Positions 51,137 to 64,000 of a stretch of 64,000 nt of DNA are shown piece by piece. The stretch covers positions 1,266,178-1,330,177 of the forward strand of contig VWZS01010175.1 of the NCBI GenBank assembly GCA_013397075.1, read 5' to 3'. Position numbers and translations under genes: made by a program. Source of the stretch: Rhabdornis inornatus (lineage: Eukaryota > Chordata > Aves > Passeriformes > Rhabdornithidae). Each line of letters opens with the position of its first letter. Within the stretch, counting starts at the first letter, position 1. A model generated the notes under the pieces. The model was not told the origin of the DNA. It worked only from the letters and a program-made list of their open reading frames with translations, and did no database searches.

Positions 51137-51642
51137 TAGAATAATGGAATCAATCACAGAAAAGCCCACAATGAAAGGACCCCCAGTAGATCATTTGGTC
51201 CAGAAATCTGTGGGAAAGGGAGCCTAGATGGGATTAATTAGCACCTGGTGCAATCAGACCTTGAAAACCTCCAGCAATGGGGCCTCCACCACATCCCTGG
51301 TGAGGTTTTTTCATTGACTGACTCTTCTCATTGTAAACATTTCTTTCTTATGTCAAAATTAAACTTCTCCTGGTGCAGCTTGTACCCGTTGTGTTCCCAT
51401 GTGTTCTCCAGGAGACTCCTTGTGGAGAGAGGGCCTCTGCCCTCTTTGCCCTTTAATGCTAGAAGACTGTGGTGAGGTCCTGACTTATATTTCTGGTCTC
51501 CATGGAGGAAATGCTTAACTCTTTCAGTCTTTCTTCACAGAGAAAGTTCTGCAGTGCTTTGATGATCTTCATTGCCCTTCTTTGGACCTTCTCCAGTCTG
51601 TACACGTCTTGAATTGTGGGGATCAATGCTCCAGGGGTGCTC
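51137..51642 (-). mobile_element. CR1 LINE 3' portion, antisense, diverged
   Basis: Reverse-complement CR1: 'ctagaataatggaatcaatc', 'aaaacctccagcaatggggc', 'ctccaccacatccctggtga', 'cttctcctggtgcagcttgt', 'ctttcttcacagagaaagtt' and 'ttctttggaccttctccagt' in the expected order. The pattern differs from the other copies, so it is probably another CR1 subfamily. Confidence 0.88.
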
Positions 51643-52394
51643 CTCTTTCTTCTTTCCCTTCATTTTATTATTGAAATAAAGAGCTGAACTTGACTATTAT
51701 TCCTTAGCTTTATCTTTTCAGAGGGATAACTTGGACTTTTAAATATCTGAAGGCAGATAAATAAGTCCATCCCCTCATTATTTCAGCAGTCTGTTGAACA
51801 CTTGTTAAAAATCTTGGGGTTTTTTAATGTGGGTTGGAAGTCTCTGGAGCCTAGTTCAAAAAATTAAAATGGATAAGGTTGGCAATACTGGGAATCAAGC
51901 ATTTGAAATGTTTCAAAGAGGATGACTTGTCATTTCTTATGGTCTATCATTGACAAAAAAAGAGATAAAATGTTCTTTTTTAAAAGAAAGCAAAATATAT
52001 TGGGCTGTTATGATAAAATAATTATACTTTCTTTTAAGCCTAAAAATTGCAAGTTTTGGATTGAAATAAAAAAAGACATCTTGGTTGGGAAAAGGTTTAG
52101 AACTTAAATTTGCTCCTTTGACAAGAAGATGTAAGCCTGCATACCCAACTTGTAATTAGCAGCGTTAAGGGGCATAGTACCCAAATTAGTACATATGAGC
52201 TGTTTGAGAATAACATCTACACTATTTGTGCAGGTGATTAAGTTCTGAATTAGGTATAATCTCTCAGGGAAAAAAAAATAAAATGTCACCCTGGACAGTT
52301 CAATGAAGACATCTGTTCAATGCCCACCTGCAGCCAAAGGAGAAATGTTCTGTGCCTTTTATTTCAGTGGAAGCCTTGTGGATGAGATAATGAC
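51643..52394. other. Intron without recognised features
   Basis: AT-rich sequence with no repeat or exon recognised. Chance frames at 51922-52107 and 52104-52289 look meaningless. Confidence 0.55.
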
Positions 52395-52513
52395 AGGAGC
52401 AAGCTCAGGGTGGTGAACACCTGCTTGAGAGATCTTGTCTTTGCTCTGGTAAGAGAGAGGATATGAGACTATGTGACCCATTGTTTTGTCCCAGGATGGC
52501 AATTTCTATGTTC
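52395..52513 (+). mobile_element. Possible ancient CR1 3' end, sense
   Basis: The end 'gacccattgttttgtcccag' then 'gatggcaatttctatgttcc' resembles the 3' terminus of old amniote CR1 elements ('gacctttggtctgacccagt', 'atggcaattcttatgttc'). It is short and diverged, so this is tentative. Confidence 0.5.
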
Positions 52514-54297
52514 CCGTAATGACAGGAACAAAATTTTCTGTGCAAGAAAGAGCAAAGAGATCTGCAGATAATAGCCAATTAGTGGTTCAAAGGCTAATTA
52601 GGTAAGTTCTCAAATAAAGTTTTGAAGGTGATACAGTCAGCTAAGCAGGGAATTGTAATCAAAGAAGATAATGATGCTATCTGAACAGCTCAGGAAAGGA
52701 CAATCAAATACCCTCAGTGATGCTTGAAATGATAAGAAAAAGAAATATGCTTAAATAAACATATCCAAAAAATCCCTAAATCAGTGGTTCTAGGAGTCAC
52801 TGTGTGGAATTTGTACCAAATGAAGGATGAGACTGGTCTATTTGACTTAAAAATAACTTATATTCTGTTGCTTATTTCTTAATTGATTTGAGTTTAATCA
52901 GCAAACAGTGGAACATAAGCTAATTTTAAATTTTAAATATATACAGGGACAGGCATGCATGCACTGATATGTACACACATTCATGTACACACCTTGCCTG
53001 TAGTTATTCTGAACTTTGTTATTTGAGACTGAAGTTCTAATGAAGTTCCTTGCATTAATAGCTAGATGACTGGGTAGCATTTTGAGAGATGCTCCACTCA
53101 AACAGGAAGGTAACTTGCAGATTGATTTACTCAACTTTTACAGAATCTTAGTACTTTAATGACAATATATCCTCTGGAGGGTGTGAATTTTGAGTGGAGA
53201 GGGTTATTCTGTTTGCAACTGCAAGCATTAAACATCCAGGCAGTTGTTAGGGGCAAGTAGCTCCTAAATCAAAAACAAAGCTACGAAAAGAACTCCTGCA
53301 TTCTTGCATTGCCTTCCTTCACCTTCATGAGCCCACCCTCTCCCAGCAGGCAGGGGTGTGCTCAGTGCTCACCGTGCACCTCTCGGCTGGCTGGACTGGC
53401 CAGGGCTGCTTCAGAGCCTGTGGTCCCATGTTAGCACTGCTGGCAATTTGCTGTGGGGAGCAGTCCCACCTGGAAACCCAGCTTTGCTGAGATTTTCCTC
53501 AGGGCTGCTTGTCAGGACGAGCAGTTCTGTGCTCATACACTCACATCAGCTTATGGTAATACAAAAGATATGATGGGAATCATCCACCAAGTCAGGGCTC
53601 CTGCTTTCTGCCTGGGATGAATTGCCTTCAGCAAATCATGAAATATCACATTTATCTGTTCTTCCTTCTTCAGCCTCCCAAATTTAAAAACTTTTGTCTT
53701 TTGCATACTCTGATTCCTTTTCCCTACATGCAGCCAATATTTGGGTTTTCATATGGTAATCCCCTTTATAAGAAGCAAATAATGGAATATATAATATTTA
53801 TGAGATTTATAGTCTAGCTCCAAAAGGAATGTGAATTAATGTCCTCTGTGGTTCAGTGCTACAGCATGAGCTACCAAATTGTTAAGATGGTAACACACAT
53901 CAGCTTCCATCAAGCTAATAGCCAGAGATAACAAGAGAGCTCAATTACACTCAAACACGTTAAATGTTTCACTGACTGGGATTTTTGAAAACTAGGTATT
54001 TTCAAAAGCTTTAGGTGTTCTAAAACTGCAAAATTTGATTTGTGTTTTTTGTCTTTGTTGCTGTGTTTTGTTATTCACATCATTACTAAGTTCATTGCTT
54101 ATTAAAGAGCGTGTTATATTACAGAGTGTGTAGAATCACTATTCCTTCTAAACAAGGGAAAGACTTAGTTAGACTTAGTTACATGGTTGGTGGTTCACCA
54201 AGGACAGACAGTGTTTTTAAGATGTGGCCTCCTGCATCTTGCCTAAAGGTCTTTGTGACTGTCCAAGGTAACTGCTAGACTGAGTGCTTTCTTCATG
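52514..54297. other. Intron without recognised gene
   Basis: AT-rich sequence with a GC-richer patch at about 53320-53530 that has no recognisable peptide and a gtacacaca/gcatgcatgc alternating patch near 52945-52995. No repeat family was called. Confidence 0.5.
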
Positions 54298-54392
54298 GGT
54301 TTTTTTTTTTTGTTTTGGGGATTTTTGGTAGTATTTTTGTTGTTGTTGTTTTGGGTTTTTTGTGGTTTTGTTTGGGTTTTTTTATTCTTTTG
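54298..54392. repeat. T/G low-complexity tract
   Basis: A long run of T with interspersed G (tttttgttttgggg, ttgttgttgttg and similar) on the plus strand. Confidence 0.9.
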
Positions 54393-57067
54393 GTCACATT
54401 CATTCAAACATAAGAAAGTATTTGGCATTAGGAAAAACTTACTGCCTAAGCTCTGTGCTTGCAAACTTGATGTGCTCAGAAATATATCTATCACCCATAA
54501 TATGTTTAATTTTAATTTAAAATCCACAGTGTGTCTGTTTTGGGGTTACTTTCTTCAAATCTGGGTGCCCAAAAGTGGAGTGTAGGAAAAATTTATGGGC
54601 TGAATGTCGTATCAATGCAGAAATTCTTCCCATAAAATTTTATCCTACAAATTGCTTGTGAACATAATAAGTACGTATTTACATGACGTATTGCAATGTG
54701 TATGAGCAAAGTTATTCATGTAACAGAAAGCCTAAATGTGTGTAATGCTTTGCATTCTTTACATGCTGAGAAATCTCCTAACATCTGTTTTGAGCATTTT
54801 AATGCAAATTATAACACCTGCGTAAGTTCAGATGGTTCTAGCCTCATCCAGCAATACTACAAATTATTTGTTCACTCCTCTCAGAATTACAACAGGTGCA
54901 CGGAATGTGTACACTATTTTTCAAGGCCCTGCACAAACTTTTAAAAGTGGGTTTCTGCACTCTTGAAGGTGATGCAACTCTGTTCACCAAGGATCTGCTA
55001 TAAAAGATGCCATTATCCTTCAAAGTTAGATGTATTTTCTTGTCATAAGAAAAAGACATCCATGGCATTTTTAATGTTTCTCAATTCCAGAGATTTTATG
55101 GAGCATTACAACTGTTTCAGTGTAATGCTATTTCATTCTGAAATATTGTTTTCTTCTTTATAAATACCCCATTGATGGCCTTTCCACTGTCAGCCTCTTT
55201 TCTGGACAGTCGTAATTATACCTCTCTTATACGGAACGATTGCAACTATTATTGGGATATTTATGTCTTTAAAAGCTGTTTCTCTCTTTTTTTTTTGACC
55301 AAACGTTTAAACTTCCTACTTTTACATACATTATTTGAGCAAAAATAGGGGAGTAACATCTCTTATTTTAGAAGTTTTCTGTTAAAAATGTTCTTTTCCT
55401 GAGTTTGGATTTAAGCAACTTCACCTGAAAAGTAGATCAGAAACATAAATCCTGAAATGAAAGCCAATATTTAAGCAGCTCAAGGTATAAGGCAAAACTG
55501 AAGAATAAAAGGCATTGTTTCAGTTTTGATCACTGGACGCTAACTGAAATTTTAGAGATATAGTGTAATTCTGTGCTAAGTTTATCTAGCAAAAAAATTT
55601 CTTTTAATTTGGTTAATGGGATCCTGTGTTTTTCAGTTTTCTATTTAAAAGAAAAAATAAAGTGGGATCAAAAAATATAATTGCTTTTGATTTTTATTTC
55701 AAATAAGACTATAAAGCCTGTTGCAAAGCACTGTTGGTACAAAAGAAAATTGAGAAATAAAGATAAGAAATTGTTTCTTAAGACAGAAGGATATTTAAGT
55801 GAAAGGAAGGAGAACAAGGCAATTTTGAATCTTGGTTTTGGAGAAAAAAGCAATGATGTGGCTTAGGTCAGTGCCACATTACATATAGGCTAATGATCTG
55901 GATGAGAGAGTAGGCAATGAGTTGGATATTTGCTAATAACAGTCTTTAAGGTTTTTTTTCCTAATTAGCATGATTTGGCAATTAAAATCCAGAGCTATGC
56001 AGATACACACTGCCCCTGAGCAGCATAATGCCTATGAAATTCAACTGAGTATAATGCTCATGGGTGAAAATAACTGAAAATAACTTTTCTTTTGTGGGTT
56101 TCTTATGTAGAGTTTGGGGTTTTGTTTTTTTAAGCTGAAAGATGAGAAACCGTGAAAGGATAGAGAGAATGGCTTTTCTAGGGAAAAAGCTTTATTGTAT
56201 GAGTTTTCTGCTTGACATTACTTGTGCTGTTTGTGACAGTTTAGCTAAAAAAAATAACCCACGGGGGATTTTCTCAAACAAGAAAATAAATTTTTAAAAA
56301 AGACAGAAGTGATAAAGTCATAGCGATGACATTGTGAATGAAATAATATTGCTCTCTTGCTTCGTTATGTCTTATAACTTTGATCCTATGATTTTAAGGC
56401 AAATGGTGCTCTCACTGAAACAATTGTCTCACAAAGATGTATGGAAAATAAATAGTGTCACCCAGGAATGTCTTAGTTTAATGAGGAGTTATTATATGCC
56501 TTAAAAAAAATAAAGAAAACCAAACCAAGACTAAAATCAAATAAACAAAAAAAATCCCCTCACATTATTAAAGCAGCCAGAACTATGAAAAATGACAGGG
56601 ATAAAAATGAATCATTTATTTTCTTGAGTGGGAAGTGGGGCTGTTACCCTACCAAAAGAACAAGAAAACCTTTAGTAAACTTGACGAGGACACGGTGAAG
56701 GCTACAGAAGAAGGCACAGATGACAGTTTGCCGCAGACTGTCTTCAGATCCTGCACTCATTGATATGAGTAGTTTTGATTTCTGTGAATTTATGCATGAG
56801 CCACTTCGCAGCACTTGTTTCCACATCGGGAAAGAAGAATCAGGTTGAATAAAGAGCTTGTGTCTGGTTTTACATATAAGAATTTCTGACTTGATATCTA
56901 TTACTTCTTTAGTTAAAGAAGCGAAAGCAAAGTCTTAATAAAATCTTAAGCTTCAGGGAAATAATCCATCACCTTCGGAGACCAGGAAGGAATTTTCCCT
57001 GTGCTACAAAGAATATTGCCTTGGGTACACCAGGCATACTTCGTCTTGCTCAAGAGCATGAAGCGTT
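54393..57067. other. Intron with one doubtful CR1 scrap
   Basis: Mostly unique AT-rich sequence. The stretch 55885-55945 ('taatgatctggatgagagag', then 'gatatttgctaataac') resembles the CR1 ORF2 segment 'aatgatctggatgatgg...gtttgctgatgat' in sense orientation, but is short. An A-rich patch lies at 56500-56556. No exon was recognised. Confidence 0.45.
55885..55945 (+). mobile_element. Possible CR1 ORF2 scrap, sense
   Basis: About 60 bases resembling the CR1 reverse-transcriptase coding region. It is too short for certainty and has no neighbouring CR1 sequence. Confidence 0.4.
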
Positions 57068-57142
57068 TGATCATTGCCAGTGGCAGGCAGGGCACTGTGA
57101 TAGACCAGTTGTCTGATCCAGTCTGACAAATGCTGTGTTCTA
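57068..57142 (+). mobile_element. Possible ancient CR1 3' end, sense
   Basis: 'gatcattgccagtggcaggc', 'actgtgatagaccagttgtc', 'tgatccagtctg' and 'tgctgtgttct' resemble, in order, the 3' terminus of old amniote CR1 ('ggctagatggacctttggtc', 'tgacccagtatgg', 'tatgttct'). Confidence 0.6.
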
Positions 57143-60100
57143 GGTTTAATTTATTCAGGTTTAAAGTTTGCTTATGAAGTTGATAGGGGCATAGCAACTA
57201 GGGAGACAATGTTGTTTAACTTGTCCTGGAGAAACTGTTACAGTTTCAGAACACACCGACTCTAATTAGAGTAAATCACTCCTGATGGAATAAGCAATCT
57301 GAGAAAAAGAAGAAGAAAAAAGTGAGTGTAATTTCTAATGCCACAGGGAGGACTTGACTGTACGAAACCTGTCATTAAATCTTAGGAGCTTTGCTTTGAA
57401 GCAATAGCTAATAGTGCAGGGCAAGAAATAAGCCTGATTAACATTTTATTAGTAACTTTAACCACAAAAAATGGACTTTAAATAATAGCCAAGACCTATC
57501 ATCTTCAACTGATCTTGACATTTATTTAAGAAAAAAAAAAAACCGAAACAATTAAAATGACTTTAAATAAATTAGGGTGTTCATTCTGTACATTGCTTAT
57601 CATCTTCTTATTTAAAATACTATGTTTGGAGATTGCCAGATCTAACTGAAGGGGAGGGGGTTCCAGTGGCTTAAACAAGTCATGGCAGATTTATATATAT
57701 GTTATTCACCAGTTAATATTAATTCATATCACAATAATCTTTGCTGCACTTTAATACAGCAAATCAATCAGCAATATCTACATTAAAAAGTCTGGGAGAG
57801 ATGTATTAGGTCTATTGCAAACAATTTACATCTGTAACCTTAAGGCCTTATTCCACAGGATTTATTTGAATTCGTTGCACTGCAAGAGGCAGTAGTTATG
57901 ATTTTTTTCTGCCCTACAGAATAATTCAATGTAAAGCTTGGACGGACCACATATTTTTTCTGTTTGGATTCTCATGGTACCACTACAGCACGTAATTGTG
58001 AATGCATTTTTGAAGGGAAAGAGGTTTTCTTGCTGTTGATTTAGATTTTGGTTTTCAGATTTTTAGTGAAAGCGTTTTGAAGCAATTGCTCTTCTGTTTG
58101 GATTTTTTGTTGTTGTTCAATATCTTTTAGCTCAATTTTGCATTGAACACAGAAGACAAGGGAAGTGGCACAACAGTGAAGAGAAACAATACCTGCAAGT
58201 GGAATAGAATAATCCCCTCAAAACCTGTAATCAGTATATATCCAAAAGGCATAAAATTCTTGTGAGCATACTGCTTAGTTTTAGACATGGGTTTTCAGAC
58301 ATTTGGGAAAGAAGAGAAAGATTTAGAGAGGCAAACTTTAGGAATGTATTTTGTAGACTTTTGTAAACAACTCACTTTCCTGTACTGGAAATTTTAAAAA
58401 GCTAAAAAAATATAGGAGGCTGAAATAGGTGGAAAGGAATGGAAGTAAAAACTGTGGATGTGGATGAACACTAAGGTATTCATCAGTGTAAAGTTTTCTT
58501 CCTGGGGGTTGTTTTTTTCCCTTACTGTTTTACAGTTTTCTGGTAGTTTTGCTGTCACATGGGGTTTGCTCTCCATTTTTTTCAGTAGGCTGGACATGAC
58601 TAGCTGATTCCCTTCAGTATTCCCAATTCCCCTGGCTGCCTGTGGACCTCTCATTTTTTGTCTGGAAGAGGTGTCTGAAGGCTGAGTGGCAGGAAGAAGA
58701 AATCTGTTTTTGCACTCAGTAACAGGTAGATGTGTACTGATAATAATAGATATGTATTCCTCTTTAATGTAAATTTCAGGCTTTATATTTTATTTTCAGC
58801 TTTACATATGCATATTAGCATATAAACTTCTCCAGGAAATTCTTTCCTAGGACTTGCTGTATTTCAGGTGTGCAGTATGCTGACTGTTCAAGTCCCCAGA
58901 GACTGGTTTATTTAACCTAATCCTCCCATGCTCAAATATGAGCTCTTCTATCCAGATGTTTAAATCTGTGGCTTGAAACATTTTATAGGACCTTAGAAAC
59001 TTTTTTCCCCCAAGTATTAGCATTCCATTTATTTAAAATTGGTGTCAGGGGGGTTGTAAAAATACTGACTACTTCTGTTTCAAGTCATTAATTATTCAAA
59101 TTTCCTCCATTTACTTTATATTTCAGTCTGAAGGAATTCTGACTTCTCAATGAATAAAGAGATCACAAAAACAACCCTAGAACTGTTGGTATAAATCCAG
59201 TACTTTTTAGTACTCAGGATTGCAATCCATTCAGAGAAGTGGGTACAACTATATCACCTTCCTCCTCCTAAAAGAATTCACGAAGCGTACAGCCAGTTAG
59301 CTGCTGAAATTTAACTTTTTGTGACACAGTGTTTTTCAGCTCTGAATAAATGATGTTCAGAAAGTGCATATGGGAATATGATCATTAGCTTGCATGTATA
59401 CAGTGTGTATATACTGCCCCAGGGCTGGTGGAACTTTGGTCTGAGTCCCACAAGTACACTTTTAAACAAACTTTTCAACTGCTCTCTAGTCTCAATCATC
59501 AGGGTTTCTCTTATATTAAGAATTAATATATGCTCTAATTTCATATATCATTATTTAAAAGATCAATATGGAGCTGGAAAGCAAATAAAATTGAGTTGTT
59601 TTGACTTGGTCACACACTAGAAGATTATACCTGCAGACACTGACCAAGGGCTGTTTTCTCTAGTTTTAGATTTAACCTGACATATCACTGTCTTGCCAAA
59701 AAAGAGCTTCCTAATTTGTCAATATGTGAAGTTTCACACAGTGCTATATGCAAGCGTGTCTGTGTGCAGACTCTAAAAGTTTAAAGGTTATATTAATTTC
59801 TTAAGGGGAAACAAGTCGTATTCAAATGATTATCCTCAAGAAGTATGTTTTGTATTGTGAAACAAGGCAGTAATTCTGTATTCTGTCCTTGTCTATCTCA
59901 GTTGAAATGAGATGCTCGAAGGGAATAAGATGTATCCTTCTGACACCTCTTATCTACAGATTTTTTTAAGTATTTTTTTCCTCAGTATATTTTGCCTTTT
60001 TCTGTCAGCTTAGTTATAAAAAGAAAGTAAGACTGTGACTGCAAACAGGCAAACCTGACCCAAAATCTTCAAGAATGCTGTAAGTGTTATATTGGAGAAT

Positions 60101-61378
60101 ACCTGTAGCCTAACTTGAGGCTAAAACCTGGATGAGATGATAGGCACTAACCGTACCAGGGAGAAGGGAGGATACAGCATCTGCAGATAAGGGTCCCTGC
60201 ATTGACACTGTTTAGTGCAAAGATTCTTTTTCTCTATCCCTAGTCCATAGACCATAGACCTCAGGGCAGGCTAATTCACACATTTCCTTCCTAGATCCCT
60301 GCACCTTAGGGCATGGAAATGTATATGCATTGCAGGCAAAATATATATCTTTTCACTATCCTACCCATAAAGGAAGAAACCTCTCAAAAGAGGAAGTATA
60401 TAGATGCAAGTTCAGCTTTAAACTGCAACATTTAAATGAATACCTGGTGTTATCACTGAGTCAGTGATTTTCTCAATAATTTTAAATGCTCAGACAAGAG
60501 GATTCCTATTTGGGCCTATTTGTAGATCCCTTGAATAATGAATGCTGGAAGTCTCTACACCAGTTCTAACGTGCAGTTATTCTCTCCAGATCAGACGTGC
60601 CCTGGGGTCGAAGTCGAGTGAAAGGAATGTTTTATTCCAACATTTCAGAAAACTAGGAGTTGGACTTGTTTCTGAGTCTGACCTTTCAGAAAAAGGAATT
60701 TACTGTCCTCATTACTGACTGTAGGATTTTCTTAACAACATGGATCAGCTGGGTCAAAAGGTGAGAGATACCAAGGTATACAGAACATAGATGAAAATCA
60801 AATATCTTCATTGGCTGCTTCTTTCGGTTCTATTGCCTTGAAAAAAAAGAAATCAGTCAGCAGAGAATCTATACAGTGCACAGAGCCACAAAATTCTGGA
60901 GCTATGCTCTTTCTATTAAACCAAATGTGGGAAATATGAGAGAACAGGGAATCCAGAATCACTTCAGTTGCCATCTTGGATGTGGTGGTGTCACCTAATC
61001 TATGCCTTAAATAGTTTAGCCATTCTATTGTATCAGCTCGGATGGTCCATCACATTCACAGATGAGTTGAGATTATTTTTCCCATATGTTAAAGTCAAAA
61101 TATATTTTCTTGTATATTATAAATACACTCTAGGTTTGGGATTACCCTGTAAATTGTCTGGATTGGTTCTTTGAGTAAGGCAAGAAACCCTAAAGGCAGG
61201 TGTTAAGCTTGCATTGCATGATGAATCCTGGAGCAGAGACCCCTGGAGCCAGGAGCAGCACGGGTGTAGCTGCACCACACTCTGAGGTAATTAAACTATG
61301 GAAAGGAGAATGTCTTTCAAAGGAAGCCATAACATCAATTAGAGAAATAGTGCTGGGTTTCTTTGTTTTGTTGTCTCA

Positions 61379-61380
<2 letters not shown>
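57143..61380. other. Long intron stretch without recognised gene
   Basis: About 4.2 kb of apparently unique AT-rich sequence. Bases 57690-57900 look like possible conserved noncoding DNA (TAAT, ACAAT and CAGC words) but this cannot be shown here. No exon was recognised. Confidence 0.5.
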
Positions 61381-61427
<47 letters not shown>

Positions 61428-61600
61428 CTATATCTATCTCTATCTCTATATCTCTATATCTATCTATACCTATATCTATCTATATCTATATCTATCTATA
61501 CCTATATCTATATCTATATCTATCTATATCTATATCTATATCTATATCTATATCTATCTATATCTATATCTATCTATATCTCTATATCTATATCTGTATG
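61381..61600. repeat. Large compound microsatellite, (TCTA)n then TATATC/TCTA mixture
   Basis: A pure tetranucleotide TCTA run covers 61381-61427 (about 11.5 units). It is followed by about 170 bases mixing TCTA with hexamer-like tctata units. The apparent plus-strand proteins across it (61200-61613 and 61363-61605, SIYLSIYLS type) are artefacts of the repeat. Confidence 0.98.
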
Positions 61601-62972
61601 TATAAAATATTGAATTTTTTTTAACTTAGGCAGACACTACCTGTTAGTGTTTATATATGCAGTTCCACAAGGGCTGGAGTTGATTCCCCATTTCATTCTC
61701 TATATCTTAACTCTGATAAAAGGTTTGGAAAAGCTTTTCTGTTCTGTTTGCCTCTCTTGGTGTTAATAGGATCGATCTTTTCCTTGCTGTCATTGCATTT
61801 CAGGCATTCAATGGGCAGCACTAAAAGCAGGGAGAGAAAGAGGACAGTGTTAAAGACATGAATCATTTCCTTCCTATGCCTATGGACAGACAAGCATTCT
61901 CTTGATGACCTAGAAGGTCTAATTACACTGGAGTACAGTGAAAAATGTACCCCTCTGAGGATACTAGTCTTCTTTGGCAAAAGCAGTAAAATTTAAGAAT
62001 TCTCCCTAACACTCTCTCACACAGAAAAAAATACATCTTACCATTTAAAACTAGTAGGAGTCTCCATACTAAAATGTCCCTTCCCTCTCCAGTCACAAGG
62101 TGACAACTGATAGTTTTTCAGTGGAAGTGGAGGGTTGACAAATCCAGACTGTGGAAGTGACAAGCAGATTTCAAAGAAATCCAACAGAAAGCCTTCTGTA
62201 ACTCCAGTCAGTGAACTATAACTTTAATTTGTAATAATCTGTTTATGAAACAATTTATTCTTGTGAATATTTGCACAAACTTGTGTCATAGTGAATGTGT
62301 AATGCATAAAAAGCAAAATAGTACAAAGATAAATAATGATAATATTAATTTTGTATGAGTAAAGATCAACAAACTTTCCATAAAGACTGTTGTTATTTGC
62401 AAGTTTCCACTTGTAAACCTAAACTCACAGATAGCAAAATTATGTTACACCTAATAGAATTTTCAATTTTTAGTTTAGAATTCTCCACTTAAATTGCTGA
62501 ACAATTTTTTTTTTCTAGATCCATGTTTTTCCTGTGTCCACCTCTGTGTGCTGTTCAGTCAAGCAGATATTTATACTTCTGGCTTAATAGTGTTTTCTCT
62601 AATCTCTGTATTTTATTTTTCTTTCTCGTTGTTCATTCCAAAAGGAAATCTTTGCATTGCAGTTTAGTTTTGATGATCAGTTATTTCTCTTCTCTTGTTG
62701 ACATATGTCATGGAGGAGATGCTATTTATGCTAGAGATCATTAAGTCCCCTAGTCAGATATAACACAAATCCAAGAGAGATATCAAAGCTTCATTTCCTC
62801 TATGTAGGAACATATGAGAGGAGACCAGAATTCTTTCTGGTATTAATCCTAGCCAGTGTATGGTGCTTCTAACTGGCCATCAATCCATCTATTAAGCCTA
62901 TATTTGATCATGTCAGTGCTGAATTATATGTGTCCAGTAAAGGTGTATCACCTGACAAGTTGCTCTGGCTAG
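61601..62972. other. Intron without recognised features
   Basis: AT-rich sequence with no repeat family or exon recognised. Confidence 0.55.
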
Positions 62973-63006
62973 AAACAAGCAAGCAAGCAAGCAAACAAAC
63001 AAATAA
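62973..63006. repeat. (AAGC)n/(AAAC)n microsatellite
   Basis: About four aagc units pass into aaac/aaat units. Nearly pure. Confidence 0.92.
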
Positions 63007-63499
63007 TATTTTTAAAAAATTTCATTGTGTCCTTTGGACAGCTCTGGCAGGATCAATGCCTCGACCTAGGATTTTAAAATAAAATATTTACAGTGCCTTT
63101 AAACAAAAATAAAAAATGTTTTAGAGTGCCAATTAAAAAAAAAAATACTGTTGCAATTCCTCACATAAAGCATAACCCTATGAGAAGTAAAGTGGCTTGA
63201 CCTAAAAACAGTATTGGGTTTACAAGATTCGTAGACACTAAAGAATTTCCACTTATTTTTTAAGTTTTTCCTCTTCACTATTAAAAATTTAAATGCATTT
63301 TTCTTAGAAGACAAACTTGATTCTGAAAATGTGCAGGGTCATTTATTTTCTGGGCACAGTCATTTATTCACTGGGTAGTTTTCCAGCTGGTCACTTTTTA
63401 ATCCAAGAGTGCAAATGTAAATAAACATTTTATTAGCTTTTTTATTTGTCTATTTCACCCACTATGCTTGTTGATATGATGTAGAGAGTGGTGTTTGTT
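63007..63499. other. Intron without recognised features
   Basis: AT-rich sequence with short A and T tracts. No exon or repeat family was recognised. Confidence 0.55.
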
Positions 63500-63765
63500 C
63501 AATCTGGAGAAGAGAGGGCTTTGCAGGGATTCTCTTGTTGGTTGCTAATACTCAATGGGTGGTTGCTAGAGGGAGCTAAATTCTTCTTAAAGGTTCTCAG
63601 TAGAGCAAAAGGCAACAAACCCAGTTGCAACACTGCAACACTGTAAATTTTACTTATGCATTAGAAATTTTTTTTTCCCATGATGGAGGCCAGCTCCAGA
63701 AAATGTTTTCTTGGGAGGCTGTGGAATCGCTGTCCTTAGATATGTTCAAAATAAATAAATATTTT
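63500..63765 (+). mobile_element. CR1 LINE 3' portion, sense, old
   Basis: Diverged sense CR1: 'caatctggagaagagagggc', 'agtagagcaaaaggcaacaa', 'gggaggctgtggaatcgctg' and 'tccttagatatgttcaaaat' match the expected order. The tail is missing. Confidence 0.75.
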
Positions 63766-64000
63766 TAAAATCATCCTGACTGTGTATAATATGCCACCCT
63801 TAAAGACACAACAGCTGTATCTTCAGTTCCATGGGCAATATTTTTAGGAGTTTGTTCTACAAGACAGAGCAATTGGATTTCAAAATTATAATTTTATTAG
63901 TAGAAGCGAGTTAGCAGGCTTTGTTTAGAGGTTCTCTGGAAATTAAATAGTTCATTGATTGCTGCTTGGTGATTATCTTCAGGTCACTGTAAATAAACAG

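Larger units (their letters stand above)
3746..64000 (+). other. GPC6: GPC6 downstream intron (probably intron 3), 5' part, open at the window end
   Basis: The rest of the window shows no further glypican exon. I looked for the next expected peptide, a cysteine-rich segment around CxYCRGLP followed by CLxNxMxGC, and did not find it. The region is AT-rich with scattered old transposon copies, which fits the very long introns of GPC6. All other plus- and minus-strand features below lie inside this intron. Confidence 0.85.

Noticed and set aside
61200..61613. 137-codon frame with SIYLSIYLS repeats
   Set aside because: Created entirely by the TCTA microsatellite.

Overview
This window is vertebrate nuclear DNA, almost certainly from a bird. 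It holds one recognisable gene fragment: a single internal coding exon (3354-3745, plus strand) of a glypican, best matched to glypican-6 (GPC6). The exon is flanked by the end of one intron and about 60 kb of the next. The avian call rests on the interspersed repeats. CR1 retrotransposon fragments with the bird-type 3' tail dominate, two LTRs look like avian endogenous retrovirus LTRs, and no Alu, B1 or L1-like elements were seen. The DNA is AT-rich, while the exon is clearly richer in G and C at third codon positions.

Layout: 1-3353 is the 3' part of the upstream intron and shows no repeat or exon. 3354-3745 is the exon, with a good acceptor and a somewhat weak donor. 3746-64000 is the downstream intron. 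That intron carries at least ten clear or likely CR1 pieces. The longest are at 33834-35300 and 41250-43110, both on the minus strand, with decayed reverse-transcriptase remnants. It also has a degraded LTR at 25658-26064, a better-preserved solo LTR at 26717-27250, a large TCTA-type compound microsatellite at 61381-61600, an (AC)n run seeded at a CR1 tail near 16086, and several small tandem repeats.

No second protein-coding gene, tRNA, rRNA or CRISPR array is supported. Nearly all open reading frames in the window are chance frames in AT-rich intron or fall inside dead CR1 copies. This fits what is known of GPC6, a gene with very large introns. No new biological system is evident. The points most worth a second look are a near-perfect CR1-derived foldback (33465-34175) that could form long double-stranded RNA in the pre-mRNA, the solo LTR with oddly offset flanking hexamers, a GC-richer non-repeat island with an acceptor-like 5' edge (21664-22106), a 20-base sequence shared by two distant intron sites, and an RFX X-box-like site at 48753.
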